Below, piece after piece: positions 26,688 to 35,500 of a stretch of 43,905 bases of DNA. Under the pieces are notes generated by a model that was not told the DNA's origin, did no database searches, and saw nothing but the letters and a program-made list of their open reading frames with translations. A program made the translations under genes and the position numbers. This stretch comes from Acidobacteriota bacterium (GTDB lineage: Bacteria > Acidobacteriota > Thermoanaerobaculia > Thermoanaerobaculales > Sulfomarinibacteraceae): positions 1-43,905 of the forward strand of contig JAADFN010000078.1 in assembly GCA_013152895.1 (NCBI GenBank), read 5' to 3'. Position 1 is the first letter of the stretch, and the number at the start of each line of letters is the position of its first letter.

Positions 26688-26966
26688 TTACCTCCGCTTG
26701 CGGCGGCGGGAGGCGGAAGCCCCGCCGCTCCTGGGCTCGTCCTTGGATGCGCCGGCGCCGGCAGGCTCGGCCGGTTCCGGTGAGGCAGCGGCCTCGGGCG
26801 CCGCGCTCAGGGAGACCAGCCCGCGCCTGGCCGCGGCCTCGATCTCCGGGGAGACGTCCTCCTCGCGGACCCTCCGGCGCTCGCGTGGATTCAGATGGAT
26901 GCCCCGGCCGCCACCCGCCAGGTGGAAGGTGAGCGGCTGGAAGAGCAGGTTCCTGATCTCGATCAC
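26688..26966 (-). CDS. Small hypothetical protein upstream of sheath
   Basis: GTG start 26966 with AGGAGG upstream: MIEIRNLLFQPLTFHLAGGGRGIHLNPRERRRVREEDVSPEIEAAARRG... Confidence 0.6.
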   Translation of the reverse strand: MIEIRNLLFQPLTFHLAGGGRGIHLNPRERRRVREEDVSPEIEAAARRGLVSLSAAPEAAASPEPAEPAGAGASKDEPRSGGASASRRRKRR

Positions 26967-26983
26967 TTGCGTTCCTCCTCTTC

Positions 26984-27571
26984 TCATGGCGTGTAGGTCC
27001 GGTCCTCCTCGACCCCGTCGCGGAACTCGAACTTCCGGTCCCTGATCAGCGGGCCCGTCTCCACCAGCCCGTCGTAGACGGGACAGTCCTCGATCCGGCA
27101 GCGCCCGGAGCTCTGGCGCAGGTCGGAGAGGTTCACCCGGCGCAGCCCGCCGAGGGGCACCAGCTCCGTGATGTTCAGGGTCCCGCGGTCTTCCACCTCC
27201 AGGACCGGGTGGACCTGGTAGAAGCGGGCGACCTTCTCCTGGAGGTCCAGCAGCTCCGCCTCGCGGGCGGCGGTCACGATCACGTCGAAGTCGAGGTGAT
27301 AGAGCCGGGGGTGCCGCCACCGCTCGTAGGTCAGGTTCGGGATGTCCTTCTCCACGAGGTGCGCCTGGGTCCTGCGGTCGCCGTCCTCGACGAGGGTCGG
27401 GCCCTGCAGGATCAGGCTGGGCGTCCGCGGCACCTCGAACACGTCGTCCGCGGCCACGAGCACCGCCTCGGGGTCGATTTCCGCCTTCACCAGGCGGATG
27501 AAGCTCTCGACTACTGTTCGAACGGTTTCCAAGCTCATGTCTCCGACGGCCGGCGGCCGCGTCGCGTACAC
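26984..27571 (-). CDS. Tail terminator/neck-to-tail completion-like protein
   Basis: About 185-195 aa immediately before the sheath module; MSLETVRTVVESFIRLVKAEIDPEAVLVAADDVFEVPRTPSLILQGP; start probably the ATG at about 27538. Confidence 0.6.
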   Translation of the reverse strand: MYATRPPAVGDMSLETVRTVVESFIRLVKAEIDPEAVLVAADDVFEVPRTPSLILQGPTLVEDGDRRTQAHLVEKDIPNLTYERWRHPRLYHLDFDVIVTAAREAELLDLQEKVARFYQVHPVLEVEDRGTLNITELVPLGGLRRVNLSDLRQSSGRCRIEDCPVYDGLVETGPLIRDRKFEFRDGVEEDRTYTP

Positions 27572-27601
27572 GACGGCGCGCCGGCGGATACTCCTGGCTG
27601 T

Positions 27602-27632
27602 TATCTACCGGAGCGGTTGCGGAAGTGTCGGG
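27602..27632 (-). promoter_or_regulatory. Promoter-like element copy 3 (upstream of tail terminator/sheath module)
   Basis: Minus strand CCCGACA-CTTCCGCAACCGCT-CCGGTAGATA. Confidence 0.75.
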
Positions 27633-27708
27633 CGGTGTTGCAAAGTCGAGTTTTGTTGTTGTGGGTTCACTTCCGTTATGTAAGATATATGCTAGGAGGA
27701 AATAGGCT

Positions 27709-29013
27709 TTGAACGATAGCAAGATTACACTACTTCTTGGGGCAGGAGCATCGATACCATTCCTTTGTCGAGACGATGCGCGTTTAACCACAGACTACTT
27801 AACGAAAGCCTTGCTCGATAAGAATAATTGGGATGCTATTGTTCAGGAGCATAACCAGTATAAGAAAGATCCAAACGTAATAGATAAACTAGACGCTCAA
27901 GACTGTTCGTTTGTTGTCCTGAGAATAGAGCAATATCTTAGACAGAACTCTCGTTTTCAGAGTGTGAACTTCGAATACATTATTCATCTTCTAGACAAGA
28001 TATCGGACTACCTATCAGCAAATGGGCCTTATGAATATAGCAACATCGATGAGATCCTAATAAACTTCTTTGGAGAAAGTGATTCCATGCTACAGGAGTA
28101 CGCTTTTAGAAACTCAGATAAAGGTGGTTGGAGATATGCGCCGTTCTTGGCCCGCGAGGTAATATGCAGGGCCATCTTGAACTTGTGGGATTCCAAAAGA
28201 GCACAAAAAGGCATAAACTCAACAGTGTCGTTTATTTCTAATCTGCTAGCACGCTTTCGCTCTGTAAATATCTATTCCTTGAATTACGATCCGTTGGTAT
28301 ACGAGGCAATTAAAAACAATAGAACAATCACAACTGGGTTTGACCAAAACAAGGGATTCCTCCCAGAATTTTTCTACGGTAGCCAGAGCGTGGTGGCTTT
28401 TGTTCACGGCCATGTGGGTTTTATTCCTCTAGGCAAGAAAATGCGACTGAGCGATGACTATACTGGTGCTCAAGCAGAAAGGATGCGGGGTGTCTTTAAT
28501 AACTCTGTAAACTCTACAAGATATTTCGATATAGGCGCCAAAGGACTTCATTATAATACTTACTTGGTAACAGGGCTGGATAAGATTGACAGTTTCGCGG
28601 AGAACCCCTTCGCCAGCTATCTTCATAGGTTCGGAAAGGACATAATTGAGAGCAATTGCATCATCATGGTTGGCTTGTCTCTCGGTGACCATCATCTCAA
28701 TGCTTTCATGACAAACGCAACGCTCATATCCGACAAAAAACTATTATTTGTCACAAAGACCGACGTTGCCACGATAAAGAACTACTTTCAAGTCCCTTCT
28801 CCAAACGGAAACATTATTTTCAGGTTGTGGACTCTTTTCAGAGATTCGATAACAGTTACCCCGAGACAAGGGAGCGATCCCTTTCAAGAGCATTTGGAGA
28901 GCCTATACGATTCCCTATCAAGCAAGGGATATGGCAAGCTTACAAATCATATCCTCCTTTACATCAAGGGAACAGAAGAATTTTATAAGGAGGATATCAA
29001 AAGTTTGCTGTAA
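27709..29013 (+). CDS. SIR2-like (SIR2_2-type) NAD-binding protein, candidate antiphage/moron gene
   Basis: TTG start with AGGAGG upstream; 434 aa with LLLGAGAS near the N-terminus, SLNYDPL, FVHGHVGF and IIMVGLSLGDHHL. Visibly AT-rich compared with both flanks and on the opposite strand. Confidence 0.85.
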   Translation: MNDSKITLLLGAGASIPFLCRDDARLTTDYLTKALLDKNNWDAIVQEHNQYKKDPNVIDKLDAQDCSFVVLRIEQYLRQNSRFQSVNFEYIIHLLDKISDYLSANGPYEYSNIDEILINFFGESDSMLQEYAFRNSDKGGWRYAPFLAREVICRAILNLWDSKRAQKGINSTVSFISNLLARFRSVNIYSLNYDPLVYEAIKNNRTITTGFDQNKGFLPEFFYGSQSVVAFVHGHVGFIPLGKKMRLSDDYTGAQAERMRGVFNNSVNSTRYFDIGAKGLHYNTYLVTGLDKIDSFAENPFASYLHRFGKDIIESNCIIMVGLSLGDHHLNAFMTNATLISDKKLLFVTKTDVATIKNYFQVPSPNGNIIFRLWTLFRDSITVTPRQGSDPFQEHLESLYDSLSSKGYGKLTNHILLYIKGTEEFYKEDIKSLL

Positions 29014-29042
29014 TCTACCTGAGAGAGCTGATCTTGTTCTCA

Positions 29043-29531
29043 TCATTTTAACCCACACTTAACAGCAACTCGGTAGTTCTCGAGCACCTGGTCGCGGTAC
29101 TTCTCCATGACGGGGTGCAGAAAGGGACGCGGCGGTATGACGATCACCGCCCCGTTCGGATGATGGATGGTGGCGCCGTACTCCATGACCGCCCCGATGT
29201 TGACCAGGTCCTCGCCGTCCTTGTTCACGGTGCCGCGCAGCAGCCCCACGAAGGCCTTGTCGGCCAGGATGCGTTGCGTGATGGCGTTGACCAGGAACCC
29301 GGTATCGATCAGCGCCTTGCTGGAGCCCTTGCGCCGGATGGTGCTCTCGGCCAGCTTCACGAACGGTTTGCCGCCCGGGGCCTGGCTGCGGATGCCCCGC
29401 TTGATTTCGCGCACGAGCAGGAGGGCGTTCTTGATGGTGGCCTGCCGGAGGGCCAGCGCCAGGCGTGCGGCCGTGTTCCCCGTGAGCCTCGAGCGGGCCT
29501 CGTCCCAGTCTCCGAACCGCCTAACTCCCAT
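29043..29531 (-). CDS. HK97-gp10-like / virion morphogenesis neck protein
   Basis: 162 aa; LVREIKRGIRSQAPGGKPFVKLAESTIRRKGSSKALIDTGFLVNAITQRI...PPRPFLHPVMEKYRDQVLENYR. Confidence 0.75.
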   Translation of the reverse strand: MGVRRFGDWDEARSRLTGNTAARLALALRQATIKNALLLVREIKRGIRSQAPGGKPFVKLAESTIRRKGSSKALIDTGFLVNAITQRILADKAFVGLLRGTVNKDGEDLVNIGAVMEYGATIHHPNGAVIVIPPRPFLHPVMEKYRDQVLENYRVAVKCGLK

Positions 29532-29883
29532 GGAGGCGCACCAGCTTCAATACCTTGTGGGTCACCACGCCGAAGAGCCGTTCTTCCTCTACGGTCTGGA
29601 CGCGGAACTCCCCGCCGTCCGCGCGCACGTGGTCCTCGGGACGGACGTCCGCGTCCGGGAGGACGCAGGCCACGGCGTCGATCTTGTTGTTCAGGTCCTC
29701 CGGCGGGGTCTCGACGAACTCCAGCGGGATGGTCCCGACCTCGGCGTAGGACGCGTCGTCGGATCCGTACAACCGTTCGCCGGGGACGGCGCGCAGGAGG
29801 AGCGCTTCCTGTCCGGACGAGAGGATGAGCGCCCGCACGTCCTCCGCGGCACGGATCTTCTCCGGGTCGGTCAGCAGGCTCAC
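29521..29883 (-). CDS. Head-tail connector/neck protein
   Basis: 120 aa in conserved neck position. Confidence 0.55.
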   Translation of the reverse strand: MSLLTDPEKIRAAEDVRALILSSGQEALLLRAVPGERLYGSDDASYAEVGTIPLEFVETPPEDLNNKIDAVACVLPDADVRPEDHVRADGGEFRVQTVEEERLFGVVTHKVLKLVRLHGS

Positions 29884-30332
29884 AGGTCGCTTCCCTGTTC
29901 GTAGATGACCGGCTTGAGGTCGGAGGGCGAGATGATGTAGTCCTCGGGACTCGCCGACGCCCCCGGCTTGATCTCGCCCAGGCGCTGCTTGTAGACGGCC
30001 TTCAGGTCCTCCTCGAGCTTCGCCCAGTGCTCAGGCTGCTTGCTCTTGTCGACCCGCTTGTCGCCGCTGGAGAAGGAGAAGGCGTTCGCCGTCGCCGCCC
30101 GCATCACCTGGCAGGCGTGGATCTGCCCCAGGATGAGCAGCAACTCGCGGGTCTCGCCTTCCGGCTCCGGCGACACCTCGCCGTCCACGACTGACAGCGT
30201 GATGTCGAGGTCACGGGCCAGCCGGTAGACGCCCTTCAGGATGCACCGCCCCAGGACCTCGTCGGTGAACAGATCGCCGCCGGGGTCGGACAGGTCGGTG
30301 CGAAGCGTTGCGACGAGATCAGCGAGCGCCAC
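29880..30332 (-). CDS. Head completion/adaptor protein
   Basis: 150 aa; MALADLVATLRTDLSDPGGDLFTDEVLGRCILKGVYRLARDLDI, typical adaptor start. Confidence 0.6.
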   Translation of the reverse strand: MALADLVATLRTDLSDPGGDLFTDEVLGRCILKGVYRLARDLDITLSVVDGEVSPEPEGETRELLLILGQIHACQVMRAATANAFSFSSGDKRVDKSKQPEHWAKLEEDLKAVYKQRLGEIKPGASASPEDYIISPSDLKPVIYEQGSDL

Positions 30333-30690
30333 CTTCCACCTCCGCCAGCCGCTTCTTCAGCGCGTCGATGACCGTGCGCCGTTTCTCGGTGGCGAGGTGG
30401 GCCTTGAGCCTGGCGGCGTCATCCTCGGACCCGACGCGCGAGATGGCCTCCGCCGCGGGGAGCTTCGAGAGGTCCGCATCGTCCGGCTCCGCCCGTCCGC
30501 CGCCGTTCGTCTCCGGGGGAGCGGCGCCGTTCCCTTCCGCCTTGTCCACGCGCGCGAGGCGGCCTTCGGCGATGCCCCGTTCCATCTGGGCGGTGAGCGA
30601 TTCGATCTCCACCACCTGCCCGGGCGCCAGGCGCAGTCCCGCATCGGCCACGATCAACACTCCGGGGCGGACGTTCTTCAGCTTGATCAT
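30319..30690 (-). CDS. Hypothetical protein downstream of capsid
   Basis: 123 aa; MIKLKNVRPGVLIVADAGLRLAPGQVVEIESLTAQMERGIAEGRLARVD. Confidence 0.6.
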   Translation of the reverse strand: MIKLKNVRPGVLIVADAGLRLAPGQVVEIESLTAQMERGIAEGRLARVDKAEGNGAAPPETNGGGRAEPDDADLSKLPAAEAISRVGSEDDAARLKAHLATEKRRTVIDALKKRLAEVEGGAR

Positions 30691-30705
30691 CTGGGTCCAC
30701 CTCCA

Positions 30706-31569
30706 TCAGCCGAGCACCTTGATCTTGGCCAGGATGTCCGGGCGGGTGATCCCCTGGCCCAGCTCGGACCACACCAGCCAGCCGGTCTTGAAGCGGGTCT
30801 TCTGCTCGATGGCCTCGGTCTTGAGGTTCTCCCGCACGGGCATCTTGCCCACTTCCTCGTCGGGAATGAGCAGGATCTCGTCCATGGCCGCGGCCGCGGT
30901 CAGCAGGATGCCGCCGGTGCCGTAGTTCTTGATCACGCCCTTGGCGCGCAGCTCGGCCTTGGTCTGGGGGTCCAGGTTCCAGCTGCGCAGATCGTTGAAC
31001 CTCCGGCCGCGCATCACGATGTACTTCACCGACAGCTCCAGGTCCTCGATGATGGAGACCGCCTCGTTGAGCGCCTCCTCGGTCAGGGTGGTGCCGGTGA
31101 CCTCCACCGTGTTGGCCGCGGGGACCGCGGCGGAGATCACGGTGATGGTCCGCTTGTCGATCTCCTTGCGGATCTCGTCGGCCGCGGAGGTCTGGATGTC
31201 CATGAGCGTCCCGATGTTCCCGTTCTTGAGCACCGAGACGTCCACCATGGGCGCGGAGTGGATGCGATGGGTGGGGAACTCCACCTCTTCCTTGCCCAGC
31301 TCCTGCTCCTGGGCCTCGCCCTCGTTGCTGATCCAGTAGGCCTTGACCTTGGGCTTCTTCTGGTAGATGGGCCGCTCGCCCTTGGGCAGGGTGTGCCGGG
31401 TCAGGAGCAGCGAGGAGATCTCCTTGCGCTTGATCTCCTGCTCGATGGGCGCCGCGATGGCGGCGGCCAGCGCCCGCATCCCCTCGGGGGACTCGAGCGC
31501 CTCGCTCATCAGGCGCGCCATGGTCTCCATGTATTCCTGGCTGTGCACGTTCACCTGGGTCGTCTCCAT
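30706..31569 (-). CDS. Major capsid protein
   Basis: 287 aa, downstream of scaffold and decoration genes; ISSLLLTRHTLPKGERPIYQKKPKVKAYWISNEGEAQEQELGKEEVEFPTHRIHSAPMVDVSVLKNG... Confidence 0.75.
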   Translation of the reverse strand: METTQVNVHSQEYMETMARLMSEALESPEGMRALAAAIAAPIEQEIKRKEISSLLLTRHTLPKGERPIYQKKPKVKAYWISNEGEAQEQELGKEEVEFPTHRIHSAPMVDVSVLKNGNIGTLMDIQTSAADEIRKEIDKRTITVISAAVPAANTVEVTGTTLTEEALNEAVSIIEDLELSVKYIVMRGRRFNDLRSWNLDPQTKAELRAKGVIKNYGTGGILLTAAAAMDEILLIPDEEVGKMPVRENLKTEAIEQKTRFKTGWLVWSELGQGITRPDILAKIKVLG

Positions 31570-31588
31570 GTCGGTCTCCTCCCGTGTC

Positions 31589-31951
31589 TCAGATCAACAG
31601 GCGGAACTTGAGCGTCCCGCCGGAGACGGAGATGGCCCGGGCGATGACTTCTTCGCCGGCCTGCACGCCCGCCGTGAGCTTGCCGTTGGCCGAGACCTTC
31701 AGGTCGTCGCCGGGATTGACGGTCCCCTCGAAGACGTCGGTCTCGTACACGCCGCCCATGCAGTAGATGCCGGGCATCTCTCCGTTCTTGTAGTCCTTGA
31801 TCAGGATGCCGAAGGACTTGACCGTCGGATCGGTGTTCACAGCGAACAGGTCGTTGCCGACGAGCGTGACCACCTGCCCGAGCTGGCCGTCCCCCTGCAT
31901 GTAGCCGTCGCCGTAGGCGAGGCCTCGATGGTTCGGGTTGATGTAAGGCAT
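31589..31951 (-). CDS. Capsid decoration-like protein
   Basis: 120 aa small beta-rich protein between scaffold and capsid; DDLKVSANGKLTAGVQAGEEVIARAISVSGGTLKFRLLI. Confidence 0.6.
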   Translation of the reverse strand: MPYINPNHRGLAYGDGYMQGDGQLGQVVTLVGNDLFAVNTDPTVKSFGILIKDYKNGEMPGIYCMGGVYETDVFEGTVNPGDDLKVSANGKLTAGVQAGEEVIARAISVSGGTLKFRLLI

Positions 31952-31967
31952 GACTCTTCCTCCTTGC

Positions 31968-32549
31968 TCAGTTGGTCTGGACCGGCTCGCCGGTCGCCAG
32001 GGCTACGCGGTGGCGGTACGCGGCCATGAAGCCCTGCCGCAGCCGCTCCTCGAGGCCCGTCTTCCGGTCGTCCACGTCCCTGGGGCGCACGCCGGCGTCG
32101 CTGCGCATCGGGGGGTCTTCGTCCGCCGCCTTGGCCTTTCCCTTGTCCGGTCCGCCGCCCGGGTCCTCTTCCTCCTTCCCCGCCGCGGCGCGGACCCGAG
32201 CCATCCGCTCGTAGGCCGCCTCGGTGGCCGCGAAGGCGTCGTCGGAAAGCCCGGCCAGCCGGGCCAGCTCCTTCTCCCGCTCCTCGTCGCTGCCGAAGGA
32301 GACACCCTGCTTCTCCAGCCTGCGCAGCAGCTTCTGGGCACGGGCGCGGCTGGCCGCGGCCTTGCGTTCCGCCTCCAGCTCTTCCACCCGCTTCTGCAGG
32401 GCCAGAACCTGCTGCTTGAGCTCCTTGTTCTCCTTCTCCAGCTCCTTGACGCGGGTCTTGTCGTCCGCGGCGTCGCCGCCGCCCCCGCCGTCCTTCTTCT
32501 TGGCGGCCTCGACCGCCTGTTCCTCTTGCTCTTTCCGCTTCTCATCCAT
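31968..32549 (-). CDS. Nested in-frame scaffold protein from internal start
   Basis: ATG at 32549 (MDEKRKEQEEQAVEAAKKKDGG...) preceded by AAGGAGGT with a 6-nt spacer; the region is a coiled-coil scaffold-like segment. Confidence 0.65.
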   Translation of the reverse strand: MDEKRKEQEEQAVEAAKKKDGGGGGDAADDKTRVKELEKENKELKQQVLALQKRVEELEAERKAAASRARAQKLLRRLEKQGVSFGSDEEREKELARLAGLSDDAFAATEAAYERMARVRAAAGKEEEDPGGGPDKGKAKAADEDPPMRSDAGVRPRDVDDRKTGLEERLRQGFMAAYRHRVALATGEPVQTN

Positions 32550-35500
32550 CTGTGGACCTCCTTCGTCTTGGGTTGCCGAAACCGTCTCCCGCGCCGCCGC
32601 GACCTGGGTGATGCGCGCGTTCTCGTCGGCGCCCTTGCGGTCGAGCAGGCCGAGGCCGGTGAACGTCACGCCGTGCAGGATCTCGAAGACGGGCTTGCCC
32701 TGGAACGTGCCGCCCTTGTACTTGCGCAGGTGGATGCAGTAGTCATTCTTCGACGTCACCCGCCTGCCGCAGATGGAGCATTCGCCCTCCTCGTAGTCGC
32801 ACTCCATCGAGACCTGGGTGATGATGCCCTTGCGGATCAGCTTGTACGCCAGCTGAGCGTGCGGACTGTCCGACACGTAGAGCTCGCCGACGCACTCGAT
32901 GCGGCCGCCGCTGTCGTCCTCGATAAAGTCCGCGGCCACGATCCCGCCGACGATGTCCGTGAAATCCTGTGAGTGCTTGAGGTCGATCTTCTTGTTGACC
33001 GCGGTCATGTAACGCGCCGCCAGCTCCTCCGGCGTGAAGTGGTCGCCGTTCTTGTTGGTGCCGGCGCGGCACAGGATGAAACCGAACTGGGGGTCGCCCG
33101 CGTCCCGGGCCGGGTCGGCCGCCTCCGCGCACAGCTCGCCGTCCTGCGCGAACTTCAGCTCCACCGGGATCGAGGTGTGGCAGCCCGTGGCGAGCGAGGC
33201 CGCCGCCTTGGACCTGGGCGTGCTCCGCGCCCGGGAGGCGATGAAGAGCAGTTCCCGTGCGTGCTTGCCCTCCCGCCCGATGTCCTTGGCGATGTTGTAG
33301 TCCACCTCCATGCCTCGGACCCGGACCTGGCCGAAATGCTCGGAGAAGATCTCCCGGATGCCGTCCTCGCGGGGATAGGCGCGGTCACGGTAGGAAAGGA
33401 TCACGGTGCCGTACCTGCCGCGCGACCCGGAGGCGAGGGACTCCATCAGGGCCTTGATCGACTCCTTGGTGTAGCGGGTCCGGGAAGGAAAGTTGCGTCG
33501 TGGCGTGGGCTTGATCTCCTTGTCCGCCCAGCGGGTCATGAGCCCCTCGACGAAGTGGAGCGAGTCTTCGTAGTCGTTCGAGCCGAACTCGGTCACGTAG
33601 GGCGGATCGAGGTAGAGCACGTCGGCGCCGAACCGCCGGACGGCCTCCACGGCGTCCAGGTTGAAGGCCTTGCACTCCTGGCCGTTGTCGAACACCAGGC
33701 TGTTGAGCTGGCGTACCGAACGGCGGAAAGACTCGATGAACTTGGAGAGCGGCGGGTTGGAGAGCTGCGACTGCTCCAGGCTCGCCTCCGCCTCCAGCCC
33801 GGCCTTGCGATGCATCTTCGAGCGCGAGAACTGCCCGAAAGCACTCTTGGCTTTGACGGTGTTCCCCAGCGCCGCCAGCGCCAGGTCCTTCTTGTACCCG
33901 GGCAGCTTCTGGATGTTGGCCCAGACCTGGTCCAGCCACCGCAGCACGGGCTTGGTGTAGTAGTAACCGTGGAAGTGGTCCACGATGAAGGTCCCCGCGT
34001 CCGGGTTCGGCGCGAGGATCCCTTCCACGTCCTCCTCGGTGAGCTTCTCGTGGGAGTTCTCGACCACGGCTCGCGCCAGGTGGTACGGGAACCGCAACAG
34101 GTCGTTGGCGATGACCTTGAATCCCTTGCGCTTGAAGTGATAGGCCACGTTCGCGCCGCCCGAGAAGGCGTCCAGGATGCTCCGCGCGTCCTTGGGCACG
34201 TGGCGTTCGATCCATCCCAGCATCAGGTACTTGCTGCCCATGAACCCGGTGACGCGCACCGCGTCCACCTTGCCGGCCTGGCAGGTGAGGAGGTCCACGG
34301 CCTCGCCGAGGGGCGCGTCGGCCAGGGCCTGCATGTTGGTCTCGACGCGCAGGGCGGCCTCGACGGCCGCGGAGGCCTCGTGCTCCTTGATCCATTCCTT
34401 GGCCCGCTCCATGGTCCAGCCGTCCGGGTTGCGCTCGGTCTTGCGGGCGAACCGGTAGGCCTGAAGCACCATGGCGCGGGGATCGTGTCCCTCCGGCACG
34501 AACTCCTTCTTGAGCCTGCCGATGATGATGGAGACCCCATCGACGCCCTCGAGCTTCTTGCGCCGGAAGCTGTCCGGCTCGAACTCGTCGGGGTCGCGCA
34601 CCCGGTAGCGGATCTCGTTCTCCGTCTCCTCCCAGATGGCCCGGGAGGTCATGGCTCCGGCGGCCTGTGCGGCTTCCGCAGCGGCCGTCCGGCCCTTGGC
34701 CTGCCGGCAGATGAAGAGGCGCTCCTTGGCGTGGGATGCGTCGCCGTGGCGCGAGGTGATGGCGTAATGGTGATCGTGGGAGCGCATGGACGACTCCCGG
34801 CCCAGCGAGGCGATGATCTTCCGCATCTGCTGTTCGCTGGGGTGGGCGTGGTCCCGGTAGGAGATGAGCCAGTACGGGATGTGCCGGGCGTTGCCGAGGA
34901 AGGTCTCGAAGAACTCCCCGGCGTTGGCCCGGGTCACGGTCCTGTGGTCCGTCTCGTAATGCCGGGTCTTGGAGTCCTCGACGAGCTTCAGTCCCTTCCA
35001 GTAGGTCATCAACCCTTCTACGAAGTGGTAGGCCTTCTCGTAGTTGGTGGTCGAGAACTCCGTGGCGTAGGGCGGATCGAAGTAGGCCAGATCCGCCTTC
35101 ACCTCCGGCAGGAACTCGTTCACGTCCTTCCGGCAGGCCTTGCACTCCTTGCCGTTGTCGAAGACCAGCGCGTTGATGCGGGCCACGTTCTTGCGGAACC
35201 GCTCCCTGAACTCCTCCGGCGTGTCCTCGCGCTTGCCGTACCGGGTGGACGAGGAGAAGTGCCCGAAACCGCCCTTGCCGGACATGCAGGTCTTGCCCAG
35301 GGCGAAGAGGGCGATGTCCTTCTTGTAACCCTCGAGCTTGTCGATGTTGGCGCGGATGGTGTCGATCAGCCCGTGGACGCCCTTGGCGAAGAAGATGCCC
35401 TTGAAGTTGTCCCGGACGAAGGTGCCCGCCTTGGGGTTGTCGGCGAGCAGCATCTCCAGGTCGTCGTCGGTGAGGCGGACGTTGCGGTTCTCGATGATGG

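Noticed and set aside
27640-29060. Direct repeats or transposon ends flanking the SIR2 island
   Set aside because: No convincing flanking repeats found by eye on either side.
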